DNA of 40,584 bases from Caldifarciminota bacterium UBA5631. Its GTDB lineage: Bacteria > Hydrothermota > Hydrothermia > UBA1063. Shown piece after piece: positions 15,888 to 25,192 of this stretch; the stretch's first letter is position 1; each line of letters opens with the position of its first letter. Where the stretch lies: the NCBI GenBank assembly GCA_002421425.1, contig DIJZ01000010.1, forward strand, positions 1-40,584, in the 5' to 3' direction. The notes below the pieces were generated by a model, which saw only the letters and a list, made by a program, of their open reading frames with translations, did no database searches and was not told where the DNA came from. Both the position numbers and the translations under genes were made by a program.

Positions 15888-16999
15888 TGAAAATCCTTTT
15901 AATAAACTGGCAGGATTTGAAGAACCCCTTTGGAGGCGGTGCTGAGGTACATTTGCATCAGTTCTTTTCCAGTTTTGTATTGAAAGGCCATTCTGTCACC
16001 CTTTTATGTTCCTCATTCAAAGGACTTCCTGCAGAAGATTTTGAGGACGGAATAAGGATTATTAGAAAAGGTAATCGATGGATATTTAACTTCCTTGTGC
16101 CCTTTTACCTGAAAGAACTTTTATCAAAAGAAGATTTTGATGTAATTGTTGAGGATGTAAACAAGATTCCCTTCTTCACAAGGTTTTTCGTAAAGAAGCC
16201 TATCATTGTGATTACGCATCACTTTTTTGGCAGTGTCATTTTTCAGGAAACAAATCCACTCTTCGGTCTTTACGTTTATATATTCGAGAAGCTTTTCTTC
16301 AAATTATATAAGGGTTTGCCTATCATTACGGTTTCCGAGAGTACGAAAGAAGAAATGGTGAAGAACGGTATCCCTTCAACAAAAATTACTGTTGTTTATA
16401 ATGCTGTAAAACTTGATTTCTTCAAACCCGGTGAAAAGTCCGACGTACCGTTTATTCTTTATCTCGGCAGGTTGAAGAAGTATAAAAGGATTGACTTTTT
16501 CCTTAGGATCATAAAAGAGCTAATAGACAGGTATTATCAGGGGCCTTTAAAGGTTGAAATTGTTGGTAATGGGGACGCCAGGGAGGGGCTTGAAAAACTC
16601 TGTGTGCAACTTGGCCTCGAAAATGTCGTAAAATTCACGGGCTACGTGAGCGAAGATGAAAAGGCAAAGAAACTCAGAGAATCATGGGTTCTTATAAATA
16701 CGTCTCCAAAGGAAGGGTGGGGGATTGTCGTTATGGAGGCTCAGGCATCAGGGACTCCTGCTTTAGTCTTTGATTCTCCGGGTTTGAGAGAGGCAGTCGT
16801 ACATGAAAAAACCGGATATGTTGTGCCATTTGGAGATGTGGAGAAGGTTGCTTTTTACGTTGACAAACTTATTAGAGATGGAGGATTGAGGGAAAGGATG
16901 GCAGAAGCTGCGAGAAAATGGGCGGAAGAATTCGATATAGTCAAGCTCAGAGAACAGTTTTACCATATTTTTGTTGATTTGCTTCGTTCCAGAGGATAA
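15887..16999 (+). CDS. GT4-family glycosyltransferase
   Basis: 370 residues with the GT-B fold. The N-terminal NPFGGGAEVHLHQFF is the GT4 acceptor-side loop. LYLGRLKKYKRIDFFL begins the C-terminal domain, and SPKEGWGIVVMEAQASGTP carries the EX7E-type donor-binding element. It transfers a sugar from a nucleotide donor to a lipid, polysaccharide or small acceptor at the cytoplasmic side. I chose the ATG at 15887, which overlaps the tyrS stop (TGATG), over the TTG one codon earlier. The stop lies one base from the convergent radical SAM stop. Confidence 0.87.
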   Translation: MKILLINWQDLKNPFGGGAEVHLHQFFSSFVLKGHSVTLLCSSFKGLPAEDFEDGIRIIRKGNRWIFNFLVPFYLKELLSKEDFDVIVEDVNKIPFFTRFFVKKPIIVITHHFFGSVIFQETNPLFGLYVYIFEKLFFKLYKGLPIITVSESTKEEMVKNGIPSTKITVVYNAVKLDFFKPGEKSDVPFILYLGRLKKYKRIDFFLRIIKELIDRYYQGPLKVEIVGNGDAREGLEKLCVQLGLENVVKFTGYVSEDEKAKKLRESWVLINTSPKEGWGIVVMEAQASGTPALVFDSPGLREAVVHEKTGYVVPFGDVEKVAFYVDKLIRDGGLRERMAEAARKWAEEFDIVKLREQFYHIFVDLLRSRG

Positions 17000-17000
17000 T

Positions 17001-18464
17001 TTAGCAAATCCCGCAAGTCCTGCAAGCACCAGGGTTACACTGCGGAGTTGCAATCCTTTTTTGAGCCTTCGCAAGTTCTGTCTCGAGAAAGGACTTCTTA
17101 ACGCCGGAGTTTATGAAATTGAATGGAAGTGTTCTTACAAATCTCTGGTCAAAACAGATCTTATTTAAATCGATGGATTTTTGTATTGGAGTGGAGGTTA
17201 AAAATTCATCAAGAATTGCATAACCGAGCTCTTCCCCGGCGCGGGCGTAAAGGAGCTGCTTTACTGCTCCTTTATAGGATCCAAGGTCAATTTTTATACC
17301 AGGTGGGACTTTGATTCTTCTCAGCTTTTCCTTCAATTCGGCTTTTGTCACTAATGGTAAGTATTGAAAAGGAGTGTGGGGTTTTGGTACAAATATACTG
17401 AACGTTACCTCAATCTGTCCCTTGAACAGTTCTTTTGCTTGCTGGAGGATGTGGTTTGTTTCCTCAACATCTTGTTCGTTTTCAAAAGGAAGACCAATCA
17501 TAAAATACAATTTCAAATTCCTGTACTCCAACTCATCGATCATTTTAAGAAACTGTAGGATTTCGGAATTCTTAATGTTTTTGTTCAGGCATTTTCTGAG
17601 GCGTTCACTCCCTGTTTCAGGAGCAATAGTAAGGCTCTCAAGACCACTTTCCTTTATGGCCTTCAAGGCATTGAAAACTTTTGTACTTATCTTTACCGAT
17701 GAAGGGTTTACAGTTTTGAACTTCCTTGCCATTTCTAAGATTTCTGTAATATGGGGGTGGTCAAGGACAGAACCACCTACAAGTCCCAGATTCGTATCCT
17801 TTGGAAGTTCGTCAGTTGCAGATTCAAACTTCTCAAGGGGTAACCACCTGGGAGGTAAATGATTATAGCTGAGGAGGCAGAATCTGCACTTGGTGGGGCA
17901 GCTTCTGGATACTTCTATCAGGTTCATTTTGAAAGTGGACTGAGGATAATAAAATGCGCTATAGGATTCAGAGTATTTAAGGTCTTTAAGAAACACCCGC
18001 GTTGCGGAGTGCTTCCTATCAGGAATCAGCGCCCATTCTTTATCCCCAAAAGCATCTGCCTCAAAATCTTCAAGTTTTGGAAGAATCTCTGGCATTATCT
18101 TTTCTGCTTCTCCAATACATATCAGGTTAAAGAAGGGGAGCAGCGGATATGGGTTCGAGGAAACCGCCGCACCGCCAGCGATCAAGAACGGTCTGCTTCT
18201 TCTGCGCGTCAGAGGTTCAATACCTGTTTCACACAGGATTTTTACAACGTTGTAGTAGTTTGGTTCATAGTCGATGCTAAAGAACAGGAAATCAAAATCC
18301 TGGAGCTTCATCCCTGTCCTGATTCCTGTGAGGTTATCGACGGTGCATATATCGGTAAAGTAAGATTCGCTTAGAATACGATAGAGCGTATGAACTGCTA
18401 GGTTTGATGCAGCATTTCGCAATTCTTCTGGAAAGACAATAAGACACTTTTGCCTTGAGTGCAC
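17001..18464 (-). CDS. B12-binding-like radical SAM protein, last gene of the dcw cluster
   Basis: 487 residues. Residues 1-130 form a cobalamin-binding-like Rossmann domain with the SSNPYPLLPFFNLICIGEAE pattern typical of this group. The radical SAM core carries the CxxxCxxC cluster motif (Cys189, Cys193, Cys196), followed by LTIAPETGSERLR and MIGLPFENEQDVEE. The C-terminus ends in a Cys-rich tail (Cys476, 481, 484, 487) that may hold a second cluster. It resembles TIGR03960-like proteins of unknown substrate. The GTG start is 31 bases after ftsZ and has no good Shine-Dalgarno site, so the start is tentative. Its link to cell division is only positional. Confidence 0.8.
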   Translation of the reverse strand: MHSRQKCLIVFPEELRNAASNLAVHTLYRILSESYFTDICTVDNLTGIRTGMKLQDFDFLFFSIDYEPNYYNVVKILCETGIEPLTRRRSRPFLIAGGAAVSSNPYPLLPFFNLICIGEAEKIMPEILPKLEDFEADAFGDKEWALIPDRKHSATRVFLKDLKYSESYSAFYYPQSTFKMNLIEVSRSCPTKCRFCLLSYNHLPPRWLPLEKFESATDELPKDTNLGLVGGSVLDHPHITEILEMARKFKTVNPSSVKISTKVFNALKAIKESGLESLTIAPETGSERLRKCLNKNIKNSEILQFLKMIDELEYRNLKLYFMIGLPFENEQDVEETNHILQQAKELFKGQIEVTFSIFVPKPHTPFQYLPLVTKAELKEKLRRIKVPPGIKIDLGSYKGAVKQLLYARAGEELGYAILDEFLTSTPIQKSIDLNKICFDQRFVRTLPFNFINSGVKKSFLETELAKAQKRIATPQCNPGACRTCGIC

Positions 18465-18495
18465 AAAAGACTTAAACCAGCGGATACTCTGAAAC

Positions 18496-19542
18496 TTACT
18501 TCTTATTTTTCCTCACTCCAGGGGGGAGATCCAGGTTTGCAAGGTTTCTTTGTTTACTCGTAATCCTGTCGACGATGCTATCGGAAGTCTTCTTTCCTGT
18601 TGTACCGATAAAATAGATTTCTGCGTATGATTTTACCGAACTGTCGCCTTCCTTTTGCAGACCGTATTTTAAGGCAGCTTTCTCAGGCATATGTTTCCGA
18701 ATTTGATCCATAATTTCATCAAAGGAGGACATTTTAAGATCTCCGTTAGTCCGTATGTTCACAAGGGCTCCCTTTACATCGTTGATACTGACTCCGGATA
18801 GCAGGGGATTGAAGAGCACATCATTAATTGCATTCTTCACATCTTCCTGCCTTTCTGCAACGCCTTTCGCAAAATAACCAAGACCGCCCCTGGAAATAGT
18901 AGCCTTCAAATCATTGAAATCAACATTTACATCGCTGAATTCCTGAACCACGTTAATAATGGATTCCACACAGTTTTTGACGACAGTGTCCACAAGGCCA
19001 TATGCCTCCTTTACGCTGGAATCCATACTTACGACCTCCGAAATCATATTGTTATCAATTACAACGGTCGTATTCAAATATTTCTCCATTTCTGATATCG
19101 CCCTGAGTGATATGTCTTTTTTGCCTTCAAAGTTAAAAGGTAAGGTGAAAACTCCAATAGTCAATATGTTCTTTTCCCTGGCGTATCTTGCTACAACAGG
19201 AGATGCCCCGGTCCCCGTTCCGTTGCCAAGTCCTGCAACAATAATTAGTAGATCTGCGTTTTGAGTTTTGCTATGGATTTCATACAGGGATTCCTCTGCT
19301 GCTTTCCGACCAAGATCAGGGTCTGCACCGGCCCCACCTCCCTGAGTGATACTTTTTCCGATGGGTATCACGTGGGTAGCTCGCTGCTTTGAAAGGGCTT
19401 GAGCATCAGTGTTTAGAATGATGGTTTCACACTTCAATCCACTTAGATAGATTCTCTGTACAATATTTCCACCCGCTCCACCAATCCCAACTACTTTTAT
19501 TTTAAAATTAACACCTCCATCGCTTTTGTACGCCGTTATCAT
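18496..19542 (-). CDS. ftsZ: Cell division GTPase FtsZ
   Basis: 348 residues. It polymerises into the division ring. GIGGAGGN (19-26) begins the GTPase domain. The tubulin signature reads GNGTGTG (106-112), with Asn107 where Gly is expected. The T7 loop NVDFND (206-211) keeps both catalytic acids. The linker after the core is very short. The end (LDLPPGVRKNKK) resembles a degenerate C-terminal peptide that binds FtsA. I chose the ATG at 19542 because AGGGGGAG precedes it; the TTG at 19563 lies before that site and overlaps ftsA. It follows ftsA by ten bases. Confidence 0.95.
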   Translation of the reverse strand: MITAYKSDGGVNFKIKVVGIGGAGGNIVQRIYLSGLKCETIILNTDAQALSKQRATHVIPIGKSITQGGGAGADPDLGRKAAEESLYEIHSKTQNADLLIIVAGLGNGTGTGASPVVARYAREKNILTIGVFTLPFNFEGKKDISLRAISEMEKYLNTTVVIDNNMISEVVSMDSSVKEAYGLVDTVVKNCVESIINVVQEFSDVNVDFNDLKATISRGGLGYFAKGVAERQEDVKNAINDVLFNPLLSGVSINDVKGALVNIRTNGDLKMSSFDEIMDQIRKHMPEKAALKYGLQKEGDSSVKSYAEIYFIGTTGKKTSDSIVDRITSKQRNLANLDLPPGVRKNKK

Positions 19543-19552
19543 AGAACTCCCC

Positions 19553-20785
19553 CTATTTACCAAACATCTTCTTAAAGATACCTTTTACATTCTTCATGAC
19601 GGATAGATCAGCGGAGTAAGAAACTCCTGAAGTTAGGTTCCTGTGTGCAAAAAGTAGGATAGCCAGGGAAGAACAGAGGGAATTCAATACGGGGATATCA
19701 TAATTTCCTGTCAGTTTCTCAATCTCCCTCGAGGGCGTGTAAACCTCCGCAGTAATATTGAAGATCTTCTCGGCTAATTTTTCAATGCCTTCAATCTGGC
19801 TCGTTCCACCCGTAATTTTGATGAAGGTTATTTTGTCCTTTAAGTCATTCTGGATTAACCGCTCTTTGATAAATTCAAAAATTTCCGAAAGTCTTTCAGA
19901 AATGTACTTCACAAGTAAATCTCTTTTGATCTTGTTGGTCTTCATAGAGCCCATATTTAGATCGATGTATTCCGAATCTTCAGTTTCTGAAAAGGTTAGC
20001 TGTCCGTACTTTTTCTTAATTTCTTCCGCTTTGTCGATGGTGATGTTGAAATAGTGTTTTAAGTCCTTGTTTATGTGAATTCCTCCCACAGGCAAGGTTT
20101 CTGCAAGTTGCAATTTGTTCTCAGTAATTACTCCGTAATTTGTTAGGTCTCTTCCGATGTCAATGATAAGTATTCCGTTTTCTTTTTCTTCTTCAGAGGG
20201 AAGCTCAAAGATTTCTGCGACTGGCTGATATGCGAACCTTTCCGCATAGATTCCAGCTTTTTCCAGTGCTCTTTTAAAATTGAGCAGAGAAGATTTTTTG
20301 GCGGTTATAAGTGCAGATTTCACTTCAAGCCTTACCCCAAGCATTCCCTTCGGATTCTTAATGTCGGTTTTGGAATCGACGTCAAACCTTACTGGAATTG
20401 TCTGAACTATAACTCGGCCCTCTTCGAGTTTAACGGCACGGGAACTAGTAATTGCCTGATCCAGGTGTTTTTCTGTAATCTCTGAAGGATTATCAGGAGT
20501 GCCACAAGCAGCCATTCCGATGGAAGAGAGGAATTCCACTTCGGGATCAGAAAAACCGATATAAACATCAGCAGGTTCGTATCGTGATTTCCCCGTCGTT
20601 TCTTCGATTCCTTTCCTGATTTTTGATGCAACATTTTCAAGGTTGTAAATCTGTCCGGACCTTATCGTGTCCTGATCCACTGGAATTGGAGTCCAGTTCT
20701 TTATTTTGAGCTCAGGTCCAAGTTCAGCAAGGAAAAGTACTATCTTTGAAGAACAAAAGTCAACGACCATAAAATTTTCACTCAT
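19553..20785 (-). CDS. ftsA: Cell division protein FtsA
   Basis: 410 residues, an actin-like ATPase that tethers FtsZ to the membrane. The N-terminal MVVDFCSSKIVLFLAE is the phosphate 1 region. LIIDIGRDLTNYGVI is phosphate 2, and KITGGTSQIEGIEKLAEKIF is the adenosine motif. The extreme C-terminus (NVKGIFKKMFGK) is an amphipathic helix suited to membrane binding. The GGGAGG site seven bases before the ATG is strong. It directly follows murB by 11 bases, where ftsQ would be expected in most bacteria. Confidence 0.92.
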   Translation of the reverse strand: MSENFMVVDFCSSKIVLFLAELGPELKIKNWTPIPVDQDTIRSGQIYNLENVASKIRKGIEETTGKSRYEPADVYIGFSDPEVEFLSSIGMAACGTPDNPSEITEKHLDQAITSSRAVKLEEGRVIVQTIPVRFDVDSKTDIKNPKGMLGVRLEVKSALITAKKSSLLNFKRALEKAGIYAERFAYQPVAEIFELPSEEEKENGILIIDIGRDLTNYGVITENKLQLAETLPVGGIHINKDLKHYFNITIDKAEEIKKKYGQLTFSETEDSEYIDLNMGSMKTNKIKRDLLVKYISERLSEIFEFIKERLIQNDLKDKITFIKITGGTSQIEGIEKLAEKIFNITAEVYTPSREIEKLTGNYDIPVLNSLCSSLAILLFAHRNLTSGVSYSADLSVMKNVKGIFKKMFGK

Positions 20786-20796
20786 TCAAAACCTCC

Positions 20797-21669
20797 CTAC
20801 GAAAAGCATGAATTCTCTTCAAGCATTATTATTTCAGTTTCAAGCTCAATGTTAAAAGCATTACGAACCCTGTTTACACCTTCCCGTATAAGGGATATTA
20901 CGTCTTCTGCCTTTGCGTTATTGAAATTTACAATGAAATTCGCATGTTTTTCCGAAAATTTTGCACCTCCGATGGAGTATCCTTTGAGTCCAACTCTGTC
21001 CAGAAGATAACCTGCGCTAATTCCTTTTGGATTTTTGAATACAGAGCCGAGGGTTAGTTCTCCTACAGGTTGTGCCTCCCGTCTTCTCAATTTGAACTCT
21101 TCAATTGCTTTTCTAATGGTCTCTGGGGTAGAGGGCACAAGCCTGAAAGTAGCTTCAATGATCACTCCGTAGGATTTGAGCCTTGAGGTTCTATATGAAA
21201 ATTGAAGTTGGTCTCTTGTTACTCTTCTTAAATTGCCATTATGATCTACGATGACGCCTTCTTCGAATAGTTCACCAATTTCCCTTCCAAAAGCTCCTGC
21301 GTTTCCAGCCACAGCACCACCAACACTTCCCGGAATTTCGCATAGTTGCTCCATCCCAGAGAGTCCTGCGGAGAGTAGTAATTGCACAAGTTCAGGGAGC
21401 CTTGTTCCCGCTTTCACCCTCACAATGTTCCCCGAAATTTCCACACCGGAAATTCCTGTCATTTTAATAATCGTTCCATTGTATCCGTTATCGCTGAACA
21501 GGATGTTACTTCCTTCTCCAATAAGATAATAGGGATTCCCCAAATCTTTTTCAATCTTGATTATTTTCACAAGGTCTTCGTGAGAATCAACGTGTACAAA
21601 TCTTTTCGCGGGCCCTCCGATTCTAATGTATGAATGTTTCTTTAATGGCTCGTTCTCAAGGATTATCAT
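20797..21669 (-). CDS. murB: UDP-N-acetylenolpyruvoylglucosamine reductase
   Basis: 290 residues, the length of the type II enzymes. It reduces UDP-GlcNAc-enolpyruvate to UDP-MurNAc using FAD and NADPH. YLIGEGSNILFSD and GSVGGAVAGNAGAFGREI are the FAD-binding motifs. LTLGSVFKNP holds the Ser proton donor, and the C-terminal LETEI the conserved Glu. Its start overlaps the murC stop (ATGA). Placement between murC and ftsA is common in this cluster. Confidence 0.95.
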   Translation of the reverse strand: MIILENEPLKKHSYIRIGGPAKRFVHVDSHEDLVKIIKIEKDLGNPYYLIGEGSNILFSDNGYNGTIIKMTGISGVEISGNIVRVKAGTRLPELVQLLLSAGLSGMEQLCEIPGSVGGAVAGNAGAFGREIGELFEEGVIVDHNGNLRRVTRDQLQFSYRTSRLKSYGVIIEATFRLVPSTPETIRKAIEEFKLRRREAQPVGELTLGSVFKNPKGISAGYLLDRVGLKGYSIGGAKFSEKHANFIVNFNNAKAEDVISLIREGVNRVRNAFNIELETEIIMLEENSCFS

Positions 21670-23036
21670 AATTCCTGTAACAGAGATTCTCCAATTTTGT
21701 ACACATTGCCGGCACCAATGGTTATAAGAAGGTCTCCTGGCTTGAGTTCATCCTTTAAGAATTTTACGATGTCTGAAGATTCCTTGATATAATGGGCATT
21801 CTTGTGTCCGAATTTCCTTATAGAGTCATAAATTAGCCGTGCGCTTACCCCTTCCATAGGTTTTTCACCTGCCGGGTAAATTTCAGTTACAATAACAATA
21901 TCAGCGTCAAAGAAACTTGTCCCGAATTGTTCATGAAGGAAGTAAGTCCTTGAGTACCGATGGGGCTGAAACACTGCAATAACTCTTCCGCTGTGAAATT
22001 CCTTTGCGGTTTTCAGGGTTTCAATAATTTCATTTGGGTGATGTCCATAATCGTCAACAATAATTATCCCATTCTTTGTGCCTTTAATTTCAAATCGTCG
22101 CGCTACACCACGATATTCAGCCAGGCCATCAATGATGTCCTTTTCTGAAATACCAAGCTCAAGCCCTACAGCAAAAGCTGCTAGTGCATTCTTCACATTA
22201 TGAAGTCCTGGAACATTAAGAATAACTTCCCCGATTTGCTTGTCCTTGCTGAAAACTGAAAATCGTGTGTTTTCTCTTCCCCTGGTTATGTTCTTTGCAT
22301 TAATATCTGCCGCGGATACTAATCCATATGTGATTTTCTTTCTTTCAATGTTTGGCAGAATTTCTACGGTGTTCCGATCATCAATATTTGCAACAACGGC
22401 CCCGTAGAAGGGGACATTTTGGGCGAATTCGATGAAAGACTTCTTTATGTTTCCAAGGTTTCCATAGCAGTCCAGGTGTTCTAGGTCTATATTTGTTATT
22501 ACTACGATGGTGGGGAAAAGGTGCAAAAAGGACATATCGCTTTCGTCGGCTTCTACCACCAGGTAGTCTGATTGACCCAGTTTTGCTCCGGATTTCAGGC
22601 CTTTGATTATTCCCCCAACAATTATCGTGGGATCAAAGCCAGAATTCTGGAGTACTTTCGCAATCATAGAGGTGGTAGTGGTCTTTCCATGAGCTCCAGA
22701 AACGGCAACGGTATACTTTATACGGGTTAGTTCTGCGAGCATAAGAGCTCTTCTGATTACAGGTATTCCTTTCTCTCTTGCCCGCACCACCTCAATATTG
22801 TCATCTTTCACTGCAGTGGAAATTACGACAAGATCCGCATCGTTCACGTTGTCTGGGTGATGCCCGTAGTTCACTTTTATCCCGATTTCTTCCAGATGTT
22901 CTGTAACTTCATTGGATGCGAGGTCTGAACCAGTGATAATGAAACCAAGGTTATTTAGAACTTCTGCAATCCCACTCATACCTGCGCCGCCGATACCGAC
23001 GAAATGGATCTTTCTAAACTTTTTTGCAATCTGCAT
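21666..23036 (-). CDS. murC: UDP-N-acetylmuramate--L-alanine ligase
   Basis: 456 residues. It is the first of the four Mur ligases here and adds L-Ala to UDP-MurNAc with ATP. HFVGIGGAGMSGIAE at the N-terminus binds the uridine nucleotide. GAHGKTT (114-120) is the P-loop with the MurC-specific His. NIDLEHLDCYGNL and DDYGHHPNEI are further family motifs. A GGAGGAG site lies ten bases before the ATG. The gene overlaps the end of murG by 23 bases. Confidence 0.96.
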   Translation of the reverse strand: MQIAKKFRKIHFVGIGGAGMSGIAEVLNNLGFIITGSDLASNEVTEHLEEIGIKVNYGHHPDNVNDADLVVISTAVKDDNIEVVRAREKGIPVIRRALMLAELTRIKYTVAVSGAHGKTTTTSMIAKVLQNSGFDPTIIVGGIIKGLKSGAKLGQSDYLVVEADESDMSFLHLFPTIVVITNIDLEHLDCYGNLGNIKKSFIEFAQNVPFYGAVVANIDDRNTVEILPNIERKKITYGLVSAADINAKNITRGRENTRFSVFSKDKQIGEVILNVPGLHNVKNALAAFAVGLELGISEKDIIDGLAEYRGVARRFEIKGTKNGIIIVDDYGHHPNEIIETLKTAKEFHSGRVIAVFQPHRYSRTYFLHEQFGTSFFDADIVIVTEIYPAGEKPMEGVSARLIYDSIRKFGHKNAHYIKESSDIVKFLKDELKPGDLLITIGAGNVYKIGESLLQEL

Positions 23037-24081
23037 ATTTTTCTATCTCCTCCAATATTATACTTGCGGGTTCATGAAGATACACATTGAAATCCTTCTG
23101 CCCCCGTTTTATCCATGTGAAGTCTGTAAGATATGACTCGAGTCTTTGAGAAAGTTCTGTCTCGTCAATTACCACCGAAAGTCCGTACTTTTCCAATACC
23201 GCAGCATTATAGTATTGATGTTTATCCCTTGAGTATGGGTAAGGCACTAAAATCGCTGGAACTTTGTGGAAGGCGATTTCCATGCATGAACTCGCTCCAG
23301 CCCTTGAGATAACAATGTCTGACGCCGAATAGTACAGTCCAATTTCCTTAATAAATGGGAATAATATGCAATTTTCCACTTTTGGAGAGCCTAATTGCGA
23401 GGTAAAATACTCAAAATTTTTGTTGCCGGTCTGAATCAAAAACAACAATTCTCTGTTTCTTTTAACTTGCGGAATTATCTTTTCCACCATTCCCCGAGCG
23501 CCAAGGCTTCCACCTATGACAAGTATTATGGTTCTCTCTGCTGGTAGTCCAAGGATTTTCCTGCTCTCTTCCTTAGGCAACCACTGAAGAGCCTCTGTTC
23601 TCAGTGGAAGTCCAGTGTGAATTCCTTTTCCATGTAAATATTCCGTCGTTTCGGAGAAGGCTACAAAAGTAGAGATAGCAAATCTTGAAAAGAATCTGTT
23701 CACCATCCCCGGGATCACGTTTTGTTCCATAAGAAACAGAGGTATTCTAAGTAAAACTCCGGCAACAATGACGGGTACTACCGCGTAGCTACCCGTAGCC
23801 AGTATGGCACATGGTCGCTCTCTTAAAAGAAGTTGTATGCTCCTGAAAAAATTCCAGATCAGATAGTACAAAGCTTTTGCAAACTTCAATGGATTCAGTG
23901 CAAAATGCTGAGAGGAAAAATAAATCACATTTTCTCTTTCAATACTTCCAATCTTGCTTCCCGCAAGGAGATATCGCACTCTCCTTCCATTCTTTTCGAA
24001 GTAGTCACCGCAGCTCAGGGCAGGGAATATGTGCCCGCCGGTGCCCCCTGTCGCAATTATGATCTCACCGGATGCTTTCAT
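23014..24081 (-). CDS. murG: Lipid II synthase, UDP-GlcNAc transferase MurG
   Basis: 355 residues. This peripheral inner-membrane GT28 enzyme adds GlcNAc to lipid I, giving lipid II. ATGGTGGHIFPALS is the first glycine loop, GGSLGARGM the second, and SRAGASSCMEIAFHKVPAILV plus DKHQYYNA form the UDP-GlcNAc site. I use the ATG at 24081; an in-frame TTG at 24090 is possible and sits closer to a GGAG site. It overlaps ftsW upstream by 17 bases and murC downstream by 23. Confidence 0.94.
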   Translation of the reverse strand: MKASGEIIIATGGTGGHIFPALSCGDYFEKNGRRVRYLLAGSKIGSIERENVIYFSSQHFALNPLKFAKALYYLIWNFFRSIQLLLRERPCAILATGSYAVVPVIVAGVLLRIPLFLMEQNVIPGMVNRFFSRFAISTFVAFSETTEYLHGKGIHTGLPLRTEALQWLPKEESRKILGLPAERTIILVIGGSLGARGMVEKIIPQVKRNRELLFLIQTGNKNFEYFTSQLGSPKVENCILFPFIKEIGLYYSASDIVISRAGASSCMEIAFHKVPAILVPYPYSRDKHQYYNAAVLEKYGLSVVIDETELSQRLESYLTDFTWIKRGQKDFNVYLHEPASIILEEIEKYADCKKV

Positions 24082-25192
24082 AATCTTCAACTTTCTCCGA
24101 AATATGCTCGAGAATTCCCAGGGCGAATAGGTTTATCATAAGTGAGCTTCCCCCCATGCTAATTAGCGGAAGAGCCTGACCTGTTGGTGGAAACAATCCG
24201 AGATTAACGCCAATGTGAACGACTGAAACCACAAAGATCATAAGGGTGATTCCGGAGCCAGTAAGAGAATAGAAATAGTTTGCATCATAGTGCCTGAGAG
24301 AAACGCTAAATCCGCGTAAGAGGATGATTGTATATCCCAGGATGATTATGAGGGCTCCTAAAAATCCGAGTTCTTCAGAAATAATTGCGAAAATAAAATC
24401 GTTCTCTGCCATCGGGAGGTAAAGATACTTCTGAGTGCTCTTTCCGATGCCCTTTCCTGCAATTCTTCCTTCTGCGATGGCGATTAAAGCCTGCTTCACC
24501 TGGTAATGTTTTTCGCCGCTGGCGAAGCTTTTTAGCCGATTCTCTACATGTGAAAATTTTTCAGGCGCTGCAAGATAAAGCATGAACAGTAAGAGCAACG
24601 AGCAAATTACAGGCAAGACGAGGTAGATGACCTTCACTCCTGCAAAGAAAAGCATACCAAAAATGATGGCTGCAATTATCAGAGCCATCGAGTAATTCGG
24701 CTGGATTGCTATCAAAAGGATTGTTACGAAAGGAAGTGCAAGAATTCTCAGTAGTTTCACAGGATTCTTGAGAGCTGATCTTTCTTCGTAAAGTTCATTG
24801 GCGAGGTATAATATTATAATTATCTTCGCCAGTTCCGAAGGCTGGAAACTGAGTAAGCCAAATTTGAGCCACCTGATTGCACCATAACTTTTTAAACCCA
24901 CAAGGAAGAGTATCCCAAGCACGGCTATGATGAGATACATAGCGTATTTTAAATACTTTCTGTAGTTTTTGGGGTCAATTTTTCTTGCGATTACAAAAGC
25001 AATTATTCCAATGATGAGCCTTATTATCTCTTTAAGAAATGCCTTGAACTTCGAGATACCCAAGAGGTCGTAACGGTAAAACGTGGCTGAATATACCATA
25101 ATGGCTCCGAAAAGTACCAGGGCAAAGGTGCTTATACACAGCCAGAAATCAATTCTTCTCTGTGGTTTCTCTGACCCAGCGCTGAAATACAT
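24065..25192 (-). CDS. ftsW: Peptidoglycan glycosyltransferase FtsW (SEDS family)
   Basis: 375 residues with about ten membrane segments. It polymerises lipid II at the septum together with the class B penicillin-binding protein. LKSYGAIRWLKFGLLSFQPSE, EDFIFAI-like ENDFIFAIISEELGF and INLGLFPPTGQALPLISMGGS are SEDS signatures. I chose the ATG at 25192, 35 codons inside the longest open frame, because AAGGAG lies nine bases before it and because the upstream extension is the out-of-frame end of murD. The overlap with murD is 44 bases. Confidence 0.94.
   Translation of the reverse strand: MYFSAGSEKPQRRIDFWLCISTFALVLFGAIMVYSATFYRYDLLGISKFKAFLKEIIRLIIGIIAFVIARKIDPKNYRKYLKYAMYLIIAVLGILFLVGLKSYGAIRWLKFGLLSFQPSELAKIIIILYLANELYEERSALKNPVKLLRILALPFVTILLIAIQPNYSMALIIAAIIFGMLFFAGVKVIYLVLPVICSLLLLFMLYLAAPEKFSHVENRLKSFASGEKHYQVKQALIAIAEGRIAGKGIGKSTQKYLYLPMAENDFIFAIISEELGFLGALIIILGYTIILLRGFSVSLRHYDANYFYSLTGSGITLMIFVVSVVHIGVNLGLFPPTGQALPLISMGGSSLMINLFALGILEHISEKVEDYESIR

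Noticed and set aside
17374..18374. Two plus-strand open frames (162 and 171 codons) opposite the radical SAM gene
   Set aside because: The minus-strand frame has full motifs; these lack ribosome sites and protein-like features.
18464..18480. TTTAAG six bases before the radical SAM GTG as another leaderless promoter
   Set aside because: It lacks the conserved A2 and T6 of a -10 box and has no -35 partner.
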